The position numbers and the translations under genes are program-made. Below the pieces are notes generated by a model. It was not told where the DNA came from and made no database searches. It saw only the letters and a list, made by a program, of their open reading frames with translations. This document shows positions 17,034-24,501 of a stretch of 32,110 bases of DNA, piece by piece. The stretch is from Acidobacteriota bacterium (GTDB lineage: Bacteria; Acidobacteriota; Vicinamibacteria; Vicinamibacterales; UBA8438), in assembly GCA_022562495.1 (NCBI GenBank), contig JADFPE010000018.1:1-32110 (forward strand), given 5' to 3'. How positions within the stretch are numbered: position 1 is the first letter of the stretch; every line of letters begins with the position of its first letter.

Positions 17034-18158
17034 TCACTGCAGCGGAGGGTTCGGCGCGGCGATCAGCTGCATCGAGCTGGCGCCGGCCTTCGGCACGAAC
17101 TTCAGGGTGCGGCCCTTGATGTTGTCGGCGGCGTACAGATTCCCGTCCGAATCTACCGAGAACTGATGCAGCTCGCTGAACTGGCCGGGGCCGTCCCCGG
17201 CCACGTCATAGGTGAACAGCCGGTTGCCGTTGGTGTCGAGCTTCACGATCCTGGGCGGCATGTTGTCGGCCACCCAGACGTCGTAGCCGGTGACGATGAT
17301 GTCGTTCGGGAACTGGAAGTCGGGCCAGGTCCCGATCGGGGAAATCGACGGGTGATACCACGGGGACCGGGTGGTCTCGTTGAAGACCTGGATCCGGTCG
17401 TTGTTCCGGTCGGCCACGTAGATGTTGCCGACGCTGTCGGTCGCCACCGCGTGCACGCCGTCGAACTGCCCGCGGCCGCTGCCTTTCTCACCCCACGTCT
17501 TGAGGAAGTTCCCCTCGGCATCGAACTTCACGATGCGGGAATTGTCGAGCCCGTCCGCGACGAAGATCGAGCCGTCGGCAAAGAACGCGACATCCTGGGG
17601 CCCCGCGAAGTGGGTCTCGTCGTCCCCGCTGACACCCGGTTCGCCCAGCGTCATCAGCAACTCGGACCCGTCGTTCGAGAAGACGTAGATCGCATGCCCG
17701 GTCTCGTTCACCACCCACACCCGACGTTCCGGGTCGTGAGGGTTGATCCGGATCTTGTGCGGGCCATTCGACCCTTCCCAGAGATGGTCCCACTGGGTCC
17801 AGGCCTCGATCATGTTGCCGTCGCCGTCGACGACGAAGATGCAGTTCCGCCAGACCCGTGCGTCTCCAGGCCGAAGCGCGTTGAGACCGATCGAGCCGAC
17901 GAACCCGGCAAACCCGGGCGGCACAGGGTCCGGCAGGCGGAATTCTCCACGCTGGATGACAAAGATCCGGTCCGGTGACTCGGCGAACACACCGGGGTGC
18001 GACCCCCACGCGTAACCGGCGGCGGCGAACGGTGTCATCCAGTTCTCGACGACGTCGTAGGGGCTCGACCCCGTCACCTCACGTTCCTGAAGCGATGCGG
18101 GAGCGGCGAGCAGACTGGCTGCCGTGATGGCCACGAGTGAGAGAACACACCTGCGCAT
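17034..18158 (-). CDS. Secreted NHL-repeat beta-propeller protein
   Basis: A 374-residue exported protein whose signal peptide (MRRCVLSLVAITAASLLAAP) is followed by NHL-type repeats forming a beta-propeller. Clear repeats include GPQDVAFFADGSIFVADGLD, then a stretch with FDGVHAVATDSVGNIYVADR, and ELHQFSVDSDGNLYAADN. NHL propellers bind partners or, as in peptidylglycine alpha-amidating lyase, catalyse lyase reactions. The presence of copper monooxygenase-like proteins in the same window makes a lyase-type partner thinkable, but I see no proof of it. ATG 18158 follows AAGGAAGGG at a good distance; the longer reading from 18209 is rejected. It lies 66 bases after a PDGQPDLQGVW-family gene and is probably co-transcribed. 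Confidence 0.88.
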   Translation of the reverse strand: MRRCVLSLVAITAASLLAAPASLQEREVTGSSPYDVVENWMTPFAAAGYAWGSHPGVFAESPDRIFVIQRGEFRLPDPVPPGFAGFVGSIGLNALRPGDARVWRNCIFVVDGDGNMIEAWTQWDHLWEGSNGPHKIRINPHDPERRVWVVNETGHAIYVFSNDGSELLMTLGEPGVSGDDETHFAGPQDVAFFADGSIFVADGLDNSRIVKFDAEGNFLKTWGEKGSGRGQFDGVHAVATDSVGNIYVADRNNDRIQVFNETTRSPWYHPSISPIGTWPDFQFPNDIIVTGYDVWVADNMPPRIVKLDTNGNRLFTYDVAGDGPGQFSELHQFSVDSDGNLYAADNIKGRTLKFVPKAGASSMQLIAAPNPPLQ

Positions 18159-18224
18159 GATCACCCTTCCTTGTCTTTCTCGTCGGGCCGCCTGTCGACT
18201 GAGCCCCACTCTGTGTTGGTCTGT

Positions 18225-19226
18225 CTACCTGGACCCCGGTACCGCCTGCGTGTTCAGCCTGCGGGCGCCGGCCAGAATGCCAGGCAGCCCGTAGTTGCCC
18301 TCGTGGCAGGCGTACTCGAACAGCGGACCGTCGGTGCGACGAAACGGGATCAGCGCGGTCCATGGACGCGTGTAGTTGTTTGGATCCTCGATCGTGAACT
18401 GATACGCCACCGTATCCGGATCGATGCGCGTGAAGCGCTCGATCAGGTGCGTGTCCTTCGAAGACCCGGTGAAGTTGGTCTCACGCAGGAAGTTGGTCGT
18501 CTCGATGACGAGCGTGTCCCCCTCCCAGTGGCCCCGCGAGTCGCCGACCCACTGGCGGATGTTCCCGTGCGGTCGTCCATCCACGGGGATGATCCGCGTG
18601 TTGTGGATGTGCTCGTTGACAATCGTGACATAGCCCGGCACCTGCAAGATCAGGACGTTGTTGTTGTAGGACCCCGGGCGCATCGGTGGACCGGAGTTGG
18701 ACCCCATGAGACACCGGTCGCCCAGGCTGCGGTCCGTGTAGTGGTCGCCGAAGCCGTTGCGCAGGTTCAGGCGGCGCAGGCGATTCGCCTCGGCGAACTC
18801 CGCGGTGTACGGAATGCGGCCGTCCGGGGGATCGACGACGAGTGACGTCCGCTTGTCGCTGGTGAGCTCGATACCCCGTTCGTACCAGAACTCGTTGTAC
18901 GAGAGGACGCCGCCTTCCGCACGCGACTGATACCCCGCACTCGGCGCACCCGATTCCGGGTCGAACGTGTCACGATTCAGCCGCCGTCGTTCCGACGCCT
19001 CAAAGGCGGCGGCGTCCTCAGCGCTGAGCGTTGCTTGCCCCTCCAGCGCCTCCGGGCGCTGCAATGGGGTCAGGGTGCGGAAGGTAAAGACGCCGGAGAT
19101 ATCCGGCTGGCCATCGGGCGTACGCAGGAGGTCGGCGGGCGCCTCGGACTGAGCGGACACCGGGAGCGGCATCACCAGGACGACCGAAACGACCGTAACC
19201 AGCGCGGCACACAGTCGGTGGCTCAT
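18225..19226 (-). CDS. Secreted PDGQPDLQGVW-family protein, copy 2
   Basis: A 333-residue protein with signal peptide MSHRLCAALVTVVSVVLVMP (cleavage near VSAQ). Family marks are LRTPDGQPDISGVFTF, TPLQRPEAL, YNEFWYERG, SLVVDPPDGRIPY, DSRGHWEGDTLVIETTNF, LIERFTRID and YACHEGNYGLPGIL. It has the YNEFWYERG segment, resembles copies 1 and 3 in the C-terminal half, and diverges from them in the middle. AGAGG precedes ATG 19226. The NHL-repeat gene lies downstream on the same strand. Function unknown; conserved polar residues in the HWEGDT and CHEGN motifs are the best candidates for an active site. Confidence 0.85.
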   Translation of the reverse strand: MSHRLCAALVTVVSVVLVMPLPVSAQSEAPADLLRTPDGQPDISGVFTFRTLTPLQRPEALEGQATLSAEDAAAFEASERRRLNRDTFDPESGAPSAGYQSRAEGGVLSYNEFWYERGIELTSDKRTSLVVDPPDGRIPYTAEFAEANRLRRLNLRNGFGDHYTDRSLGDRCLMGSNSGPPMRPGSYNNNVLILQVPGYVTIVNEHIHNTRIIPVDGRPHGNIRQWVGDSRGHWEGDTLVIETTNFLRETNFTGSSKDTHLIERFTRIDPDTVAYQFTIEDPNNYTRPWTALIPFRRTDGPLFEYACHEGNYGLPGILAGARRLNTQAVPGSR

Positions 19227-19507
19227 CTTGACAACCTCTTCTCTTGGCGCTGAGACGCGAATGCCGGGTTGATCCTACCCCTGGCGGGCCCAAGGTTCAA
19301 CGCCGGGGTCGGGAGGGAGGCGACGCAGGACGGTTGCGCCTGTCCCCGCGGTGAGTGATCATGCGGGTGATCCGGATGGGTCTAGACCTCTGCTGTGCGC
19401 GAGCTCGTGCGTGTGGATGCAGGTGTTGTCGTCATGTCAGATGTCTAGCCCCCGCGTCGCGGGGCGCTGAACATAGCGTCTGCTCGCTGTCCGGGAGGGA
19501 GGGTTCC

Positions 19508-20521
19508 GTGCAGCATCGAGGTGTCGCAGCAGTGATGGTCCTGGTCGTGGTGGTGTCGCTCACGTTACTGGCTGCCGCCGGGCAGGCGGCGGGCCAGACG
19601 ACGTCGGGCGGTGAGTGGACGCCGCCCCGGACGCCGGACGGGAGGTCGGATCTGCAAGGCGTCTGGCTGAGCAACAGCGCCACCCCTCTGGAACGCCCGC
19701 CGGCCCTAGCCGGCCGAGCGCGTCTGCGCGACGACGAGGTCGTCGCGCTGCAGGCACGGGCGGACCGGATCTTCAGGAACGGGAGAAGCGCCTACGCGGC
19801 GGGAGACGCCGCCTTCTCCGCCGCCTTCAACGATGTCGACACCTACGGCTCTCCGTCGTCGACCAGCAGCGCCCTCGGCATGGTCGACCGCGTGTTCGAT
19901 AACCGCACCTCGCTGGTCGTGGAGCCACCCGACGGACGTATTCCGCCAGTGACGCCGGAGGCGCGGCGGCGGCAGTCCGCGGTGGCGGCGGGGTGGCGGG
20001 GCAAGACCGGCCCGGAAGACTTCAGCAGCATTCACCGCTGCATCACGACCGGGGTGCCGCGGCTGGGCGGGAACTTTGGCGCCGGACCGTACAGCTACTA
20101 CCAGATTGTGCAGACGCGGGACTACGTGGCGTTCATCATGGAAGCGTTCCATGACGTGCGGATCATTCCGCTCGACGGGCGTCCCCGATTGCCCGAGCGG
20201 ATCCGCCTGTGGAACGGCGACTCGCGGGGCCACTGGGAGGGCGACACCCTGGTGGTCGAGACCCGCAACTTTTCGCCCAATAGCTACTTCCGCGGTGCCG
20301 CCGAGGGCCTGCACCTGGTCGAGCGTTTTGTCCGCACTGCCGACGACACGATTACCTACAGCATGACGTTCACCGATCCGACGACCTGGGCGACCGCCTG
20401 GATGGCCCAGATGCCGCTGCACCGGATGGACCAGGCGATCTACGAGTTCGCCTGCCACGAGGGAAATCATTCGATGGTGGACATGCTGGCGATCGCGCGC
20501 CTCGAGCAGCGGGTGCGGTAG
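19508..20521 (+). CDS. Secreted PDGQPDLQGVW-family protein, copy 3
   Basis: A 337-residue protein with a signal peptide (HRGVAAVMVLVVVVSLTLL to about AAGQ). Family marks: PPRTPDGRSDLQGVWLSN, TPLERPPALAG, SLVVEPPDGRIPP, DSRGHWEGDTLVVETRNF, LVERFVRTAD and FACHEGNHSM. It is closer to copy 1 than to copy 2: both share QARA near residue 90, a GVPRLG segment and NSYF/TSYF after the HWEGDT motif. GTG 19508 is preceded by GGGAGGGAGGG. A cytochrome c gene starts 43 bases after its stop and a DUF3179-like gene follows, so these three may form one unit. The 281 bases before it, shared with the divergent copy 2, hold no recognised feature. Confidence 0.85.
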   Translation: MQHRGVAAVMVLVVVVSLTLLAAAGQAAGQTTSGGEWTPPRTPDGRSDLQGVWLSNSATPLERPPALAGRARLRDDEVVALQARADRIFRNGRSAYAAGDAAFSAAFNDVDTYGSPSSTSSALGMVDRVFDNRTSLVVEPPDGRIPPVTPEARRRQSAVAAGWRGKTGPEDFSSIHRCITTGVPRLGGNFGAGPYSYYQIVQTRDYVAFIMEAFHDVRIIPLDGRPRLPERIRLWNGDSRGHWEGDTLVVETRNFSPNSYFRGAAEGLHLVERFVRTADDTITYSMTFTDPTTWATAWMAQMPLHRMDQAIYEFACHEGNHSMVDMLAIARLEQRVR

Positions 20522-20564
20522 TGTTGCTGGCAGGGGCGCCGTGCGAGGAGGAGGCGTAGGAACA

Positions 20565-21194
20565 GTGAGTGACAGTTGCGGCACGGGCGCAGACCTTCCC
20601 GCCTCCGCCAAGGCTACGGCGGGCGCGCCGAAGCTCGCGCGGGACCGTGAGGCGAGCGAAGGCGGGCAGGCGCCACGGCGGCCGTGGTGGCTGGCGTCGG
20701 CCGTCGCGCTTGTCGGGGTCGTCGTGTGTTGGACACTCGGCGCAGGCGCGCAGGCTCAGTTACCGAGCGAGGCCAGCATTGCCGCCGGGAGACGGATCTA
20801 CCTTCAGAAGGCCGACTGCCAGGCCTGCCACGGCTGGGCGGGTGATGGAGAGAAGATGGACAGCCAGGCGCCGGACGGCGCGAACCTGCGGATGAGCCAG
20901 CTCGATCGCGACCAGCTGGTCTTCGTCATCAAGTGCGGGCTCCCCGGCCGGGACATGCCGGCCTTCGACCGCCTCGCCTACACCGACGACCGCTGTCTGG
21001 GCCGGACGCGGGCCGACCTGCGGCGTATGGGACTGGAGCTCTTCGACCCGGGAGCCACCCTGCAATCACGGGAGGTCGAGCGTCTGACCGACTTCCTGCT
21101 CGCCAAGGTGGTCCGGCAGGGGTCGATGGACCGCGCCAAGTGCATCGATTTCTGGGGAGAGGAGGTCGACGTCTGCAGCGAGTTTCCCAGATAG
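20565..21194 (+). CDS. Membrane-anchored or exported cytochrome c
   Basis: A 209-residue protein. After an unusual hydrophilic N-terminal stretch comes a hydrophobic segment (WWLASAVALVGVVVCWTLGA, residues 41-60), then a class I-type cytochrome c domain with CQACH (Cys85, Cys88, His89). Met131 in GRDMPAF is the likely axial ligand. Four further Cys residues lie in the C-terminal half (KCG, DRCLG, KCIDFW and DVCSEF) and could form disulfides. It should carry electrons from the periplasmic dehydrogenases. GTG 20565 is chosen from AGGAGG 11 bases upstream; GTG 20541 is possible. Residues about 12-36 are encoded by an inserted palindromic repeat (20598-20672), which explains the odd N-terminus. 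The DUF3179-like gene starts 61 bases downstream. Confidence 0.87.
   Translation: MSDSCGTGADLPASAKATAGAPKLARDREASEGGQAPRRPWWLASAVALVGVVVCWTLGAGAQAQLPSEASIAAGRRIYLQKADCQACHGWAGDGEKMDSQAPDGANLRMSQLDRDQLVFVIKCGLPGRDMPAFDRLAYTDDRCLGRTRADLRRMGLELFDPGATLQSREVERLTDFLLAKVVRQGSMDRAKCIDFWGEEVDVCSEFPR
20598..20672. repeat. Palindromic repeat inserted in the cytochrome c gene
   Basis: About 75 bases with near-matching inverted ends: CCCGCCTCCGC at the left and GCGAAGGCGGG-type sequence at the right (GCGAGCGAAGGCGGG), plus an inner CCGCC/GGCGG pair around AAGGCTAC. I recognise this as the kind of short dispersed palindrome found many times in acidobacteria-like genomes. It lies in frame inside the coding region before the membrane segment. 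Only this copy is seen in the window. Confidence 0.55.
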
Positions 21195-21255
21195 AGATGT
21201 TGCCGGGCTGTCCGCGCGGCGTAGAGTAGTGGCACATTCGAACAGGAGGAGCGTC

Positions 21256-22341
21256 ATGATCAGTGCACACGGCCGCGGTCGCCTCCGAACGACGCTGGGT
21301 CTGCTGCTCACGGTCGGCGTGGCGGCGGGCCTGTGTCCGGCTCTGGCCGTTGCGCAGCGCGAGGTTGTCCCTGTGGACCTGCCTGACGGTCCCGCCACGG
21401 ACCGGTTCGACATCGACCGATTCAGTGAAGTGGGGAACGGCTGGTTCGACACATTCCATGTGGAGAACACCGAACCGCTGGCGGAGGCGCTGCGGGAGGG
21501 GCGGGTCGCCAACGAGACGCGCGTGCTCGTCATCGAGACGGCGGCAGGCCCGCTGGCGTTCCTGCAAGACCAGATGGCCTTCCATCACATCGCCGAGGGG
21601 CGGGCCGGTGGGAAGGACTGGATGGCCACGTTTTGAGTCGTGTGCAACAGCGGAACCAGTCTGGTTCCGACGATCGATGGCACGATGCATCACTTCGAGA
21701 ATGTGGGGCTCTACGACGGGCTCTTCGTGATGCAGGACGTGGAAAGCAAGACGCTGTGGAATCACATCACCGGTGAGGCGCTCTACGGTCCGCATGTCGG
21801 CCGCTCGCTGGGGACGGTTGGCAACATGCTGCCAATGAGTGTCGAGCAGGCGCTGGTCAGGAATCAGGCCGTGCAGGTGGCGATCTCGGGTCGGCCGAAT
21901 TCCGCCGCTGGCATGCGCAGGTTTGCACCGGATAATCCGGACGCTCGGTTGATGCCGATGTTCATCGAGACACTCGGGACCGAAGATGCCCGACTGCCGC
22001 GCATGGCGATGGGGTTGGGGATCGTGACGGACGCGACGGTTCGGTTCTATCCGATGGAGCTCATCGAGGACCGCGGGGCGGTGGTCGACGAGGTCGACGG
22101 CCGGGGGGTGCTTGTCTTCATCGATCCCACGACGTTTACACCGGCCGCGTTGTTCGTGGACACGTCGAGCGCGACTCTTGAGGACCGAGAGATTCGACTC
22201 GACGACGGCCGGGTCGTGCGGAGCGGGCTGCTCTACGACGCCAGCGGCACCCGCGTGGACGCCGAGCGCCCCCAGCAGCTCTTCAGCCGCTGGTACGGCT
22301 TCTCCCTGACCTTCCCCGGGCCGGAGATCTTCGGCCAGTAG
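21256..22341 (+). CDS. DUF3179-like secreted protein, probable selenoprotein (Sec127)
   Basis: A 361-residue product if the single in-frame TGA (21634-21636) is read as selenocysteine. The signal peptide ends near AVAQ (residue 34). The sequence WMATF-U-VVCNSGTSLVP matches the DUF3179-type motif 'vt(y/f)CxLCnsg', with Sec127 in place of the first Cys and Cys130 kept. The 214 codons after the TGA stay open in the same frame and keep sensible protein character (GVLVFIDPTTFTP, FSRWYGFSLTFPGPEIF). A hairpin suited to a bacterial SECIS follows the TGA. AGGAGGA stands 5 bases before ATG 21256. It follows a cytochrome c gene by 61 bases. A redox role using a selenenyl/thiol pair is likely, but DUF3179 proteins have no established function. 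The alternative is a nonsense-mutated gene. Confidence 0.8.
21634..21669 (+). promoter_or_regulatory. Candidate bacterial SECIS element with UGA codon
   Basis: After TGA 21634-21636 there are 14 bases, then a hairpin: C21651 plus GGAACC (21652-21657), loop AGTCT (21658-21662), then GGTTCC (21663-21668) plus G21669, a 7-bp stem. An A-U closing pair would leave a GUC triloop. The GU is 23-24 bases after the TGA, inside the roughly 16-37 base range known for bacterial SECIS elements, and the loop resembles the AGGUCU loop of E. coli fdhF. SelB-bound tRNA-Sec would be recruited here. Confidence 0.7.
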
Positions 22342-22432
22342 GGTCACCACCGCCCGTCCCGAAGCCTGAAGCCGAAGGACGCCAGCAGCAGTGTTCCTGC
22401 CTCTGCCGGCGCGGTCCCACGACGGTGACAGC

Positions 22433-22549
22433 GCCGGGGTGTGGGGCGGAGCCCCCCGTGGGCGGCGCGCACGTGCGCGCCCGCGAAGGCGCGGGGCGTC
22501 GGGGTCCCCGCGAGCGACCGAGCCGGGGTGTGGGGCAGAGCCCCACTTT
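22433..22549. repeat. Second hairpin repeat element between convergent genes
   Basis: Two near-identical units, GCCGGGGTGTGGGGC at about 22433 and 22522, each form a hairpin: GGGGC-GGA-GCCCC (22443-22455) and GTGGGGC-AGA-GCCCCAC (22530-22546). Between them lies a GCGCGC-rich spacer containing GGGGTCCCCGCG (22501-22512), exactly as in the element at 1-153. It sits between the 3' ends of two convergent genes, where it could also act as a terminator in both directions. Confidence 0.7.
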
Positions 22550-22552
22550 AAA

Positions 22553-24310
22553 TTAGTCCAGCGCAAAGACGAACAGGTAGCTCGAGGTCTCGAGGTTGTC
22601 GTATTTCACCGGATGCAGGTGTCGGCCGCTGGACTGCACCGCCAGATACTGCGTCGGCCCGATGGCGTAGGTGACCGGCGCGCCCTTGAGCGGCGTGCCG
22701 ACGTTGAAGCGCCAGAGCTCCTCGAGCGTCTCGTCGTTGTAAGCAACGACCCAGCCGTCCTGCAGCGCCGTGAACACCAACCCGCCGGCCGTCGCGACGA
22801 CCCCGGACCGGATCTCGATGTCGGTGACCGCCTTGCCGATCACCTCGTGGCCGATGGCGTCGAACGCGGTGAGCGCTCCGTAGTACAGGTCGCTGTCGGT
22901 CCGGCGTCGCTCGCTGGCGGTCCGATCGATGTCGCCGTCGGGTGACGCGGGCGCCATCGTGGCGCCGGTCTGCGAGAAACAGCCTTCGGTGCCGACGCCA
23001 TAGGCGATGTGCTTGACCGGGTTGTACGCCATCGGCTGGTGGGCCACGCCCCCGTGCCAGGTCGGACAGGTTCGTTTCATCACGTCCCGGTCGGCTCGCA
23101 GCGCGCGCGCCTCCGGGTTGTAGATCTGCACGTCGAGAGTCGGGTCGTATTCCAGCGGCTTCCCGGTCACCGGGTCGAGACCGGCGGTCCAGTTCAGATC
23201 GTTGACGTACTTCGCGCCCTTGATGAAGCTGCCGTCGGTCCGATCGAGCGTGTAGAAGAACCCGTTGCGGCCGAAGTGGGCGACCGCCTTGCGCATCCGC
23301 CCGTCGATCTCGATGTCGTAGAGCATATGCACGCCGACCTCGTCATAGTCCCAGGAGTCGTTCGGCGTGTACTGGAAGTACCAGGCCAGCTCGCCGGTCG
23401 TGACGTCGAGCGCGATTGCACAGTTCGTGTAGAGGTTGTCACCCGGACGGAACTCCGCGTCGTAGGCGGGCCACGGGTTGCCGGTGCCGAAGATGTACAG
23501 GTTGGTCTCCGGGTCGTAGGACCCGGTCTGCCAGATGCCGCCGCCACCGGTCTTCCAGGCGTTGTGGTCGTCCTTCCAGGTCTCGCTGCCGGGCTGACCC
23601 GGCTCGGGCACCGCGTACCAGCGCCACAGCTCGTCGCCGGTCTCCACATCGAGTGCGGCCACCCAGCCGCGGGTGCCGCCGTCGCCGGCGCCGTTGTGGA
23701 TGATGACCTTGCCATCGACAACCAGTGGCGCCGTCAGGAACCGCTCGCGGCGACCGAACTCGTTGGTGCCGGCGATCTCGACGTCCCACACGATCTCGCC
23801 GTTGTCGCGGTCGATGGCGATGACGCGGCCATCGGGCAGGTTGGCCAGCACCTTGTCCTCCCACAGCGCAATGCCCCGCGAGCGGGAAGAATTGCCCTCG
23901 TGGTCCACGCCGGGGTCGGCGATCCACACGAAGTCTCCATAGTCCGGGTTGCGCGCATCGATTTTATAGACCGTGCCCCACCCGTCGGTGGTGTACATGA
24001 AGCCGTTGTCTATCAACGGGTTGACCTCGCTCTCCGGACCGTTGCGACCGGTGTCCTGCATGCCGCCGAGCGCCAGCGCCCACACCATCCGCAAATCCCT
24101 GACATTGTCGCGGTTGATCTGGGTGAGCTTGGAATAGCGTGTCGATGTGTAGTCGCCGTTCATGATCAGCCAGTTCTGCGGCTCGTTCTGCGCGTTGAGC
24201 AGCCGGTCTTTGTTGACCGTGAGGCTGTACTGGCCATGGAGCGTGATCGCCGCGGCCCCTACGACGAGGGCGCAGGCGAGAAGAGTCTTGGCTGGCGAGT
24301 GCTGGCGCAT
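22553..24310 (-). CDS. PQQ-dependent dehydrogenase, lanthanide-type Asp
   Basis: A 585-residue exported quinoprotein propeller with repeated W-motifs (AIDRDNGEIVWDVEI, ALDVETGDELWRW). Catalytic Asp321 lies in NDSWDYDEVG, and the residue two further on is Asp323. In XoxF and PedH enzymes an Asp at this place binds a lanthanide. Asn278 (GTGNPWPA) matches the metal ligand, but the usual Glu is replaced by Asp210 (GAGDGGTRG). The vicinal Cys pair of classic enzymes is missing; the region reads EGNSSRSRG. The signal peptide covers about residues 1-26. ATG 24310 follows GGGAG. It is divergent from a cytochrome c/copper gene, with a 191-base shared upstream region. Substrate unknown, most likely an alcohol. 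Confidence 0.88.
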   Translation of the reverse strand: MRQHSPAKTLLACALVVGAAAITLHGQYSLTVNKDRLLNAQNEPQNWLIMNGDYTSTRYSKLTQINRDNVRDLRMVWALALGGMQDTGRNGPESEVNPLIDNGFMYTTDGWGTVYKIDARNPDYGDFVWIADPGVDHEGNSSRSRGIALWEDKVLANLPDGRVIAIDRDNGEIVWDVEIAGTNEFGRRERFLTAPLVVDGKVIIHNGAGDGGTRGWVAALDVETGDELWRWYAVPEPGQPGSETWKDDHNAWKTGGGGIWQTGSYDPETNLYIFGTGNPWPAYDAEFRPGDNLYTNCAIALDVTTGELAWYFQYTPNDSWDYDEVGVHMLYDIEIDGRMRKAVAHFGRNGFFYTLDRTDGSFIKGAKYVNDLNWTAGLDPVTGKPLEYDPTLDVQIYNPEARALRADRDVMKRTCPTWHGGVAHQPMAYNPVKHIAYGVGTEGCFSQTGATMAPASPDGDIDRTASERRRTDSDLYYGALTAFDAIGHEVIGKAVTDIEIRSGVVATAGGLVFTALQDGWVVAYNDETLEELWRFNVGTPLKGAPVTYAIGPTQYLAVQSSGRHLHPVKYDNLETSSYLFVFALD

Positions 24311-24501
24311 GGTGTCTGTTCTCCCTCTGAGACGTGTGCAGACAGCTTACAACGCCTCGCCCGGAAGATGCAGTCCAAATGCCCCACTCTCGGGGGAGAG
24401 GGAGACGCTGGACGTTTTTGGCGGCAATTTGTTAGAATCGCCTACGTTTGAAGATAAAAGTGGCTGTTTCAGCCGTTCACAGCCGTGGGAGACGTAGAAC
24501 C

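Noticed and set aside
21256-21636. Separate short gene ending at TGA 21636, with a second gene starting at GTG 21640
   Set aside because: Both parts are in the same frame and together give one DUF3179-like protein; the second has no ribosome-binding site and would lack the signal peptide.
21634-21636. TGA read as Trp through a changed genetic code
   Set aside because: Other genes in the window end normally at TGA (for example 6401-6403 and the stop at 9669-9671), and Cys, not Trp, is expected at this site.
20929-22566. 545-codon open frame on the minus strand over the cytochrome c and DUF3179-like genes
   Set aside because: Arg/Pro/His-rich composition typical of GC-rich shadows, with no domain; it crosses two well-supported plus-strand genes.
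23009-24451. 480-codon open frame antisense to the PQQ dehydrogenase
   Set aside because: Its product is a Val/Arg/Asp-rich shadow of the coding strand; the opposite strand carries clear PQQ enzyme motifs.
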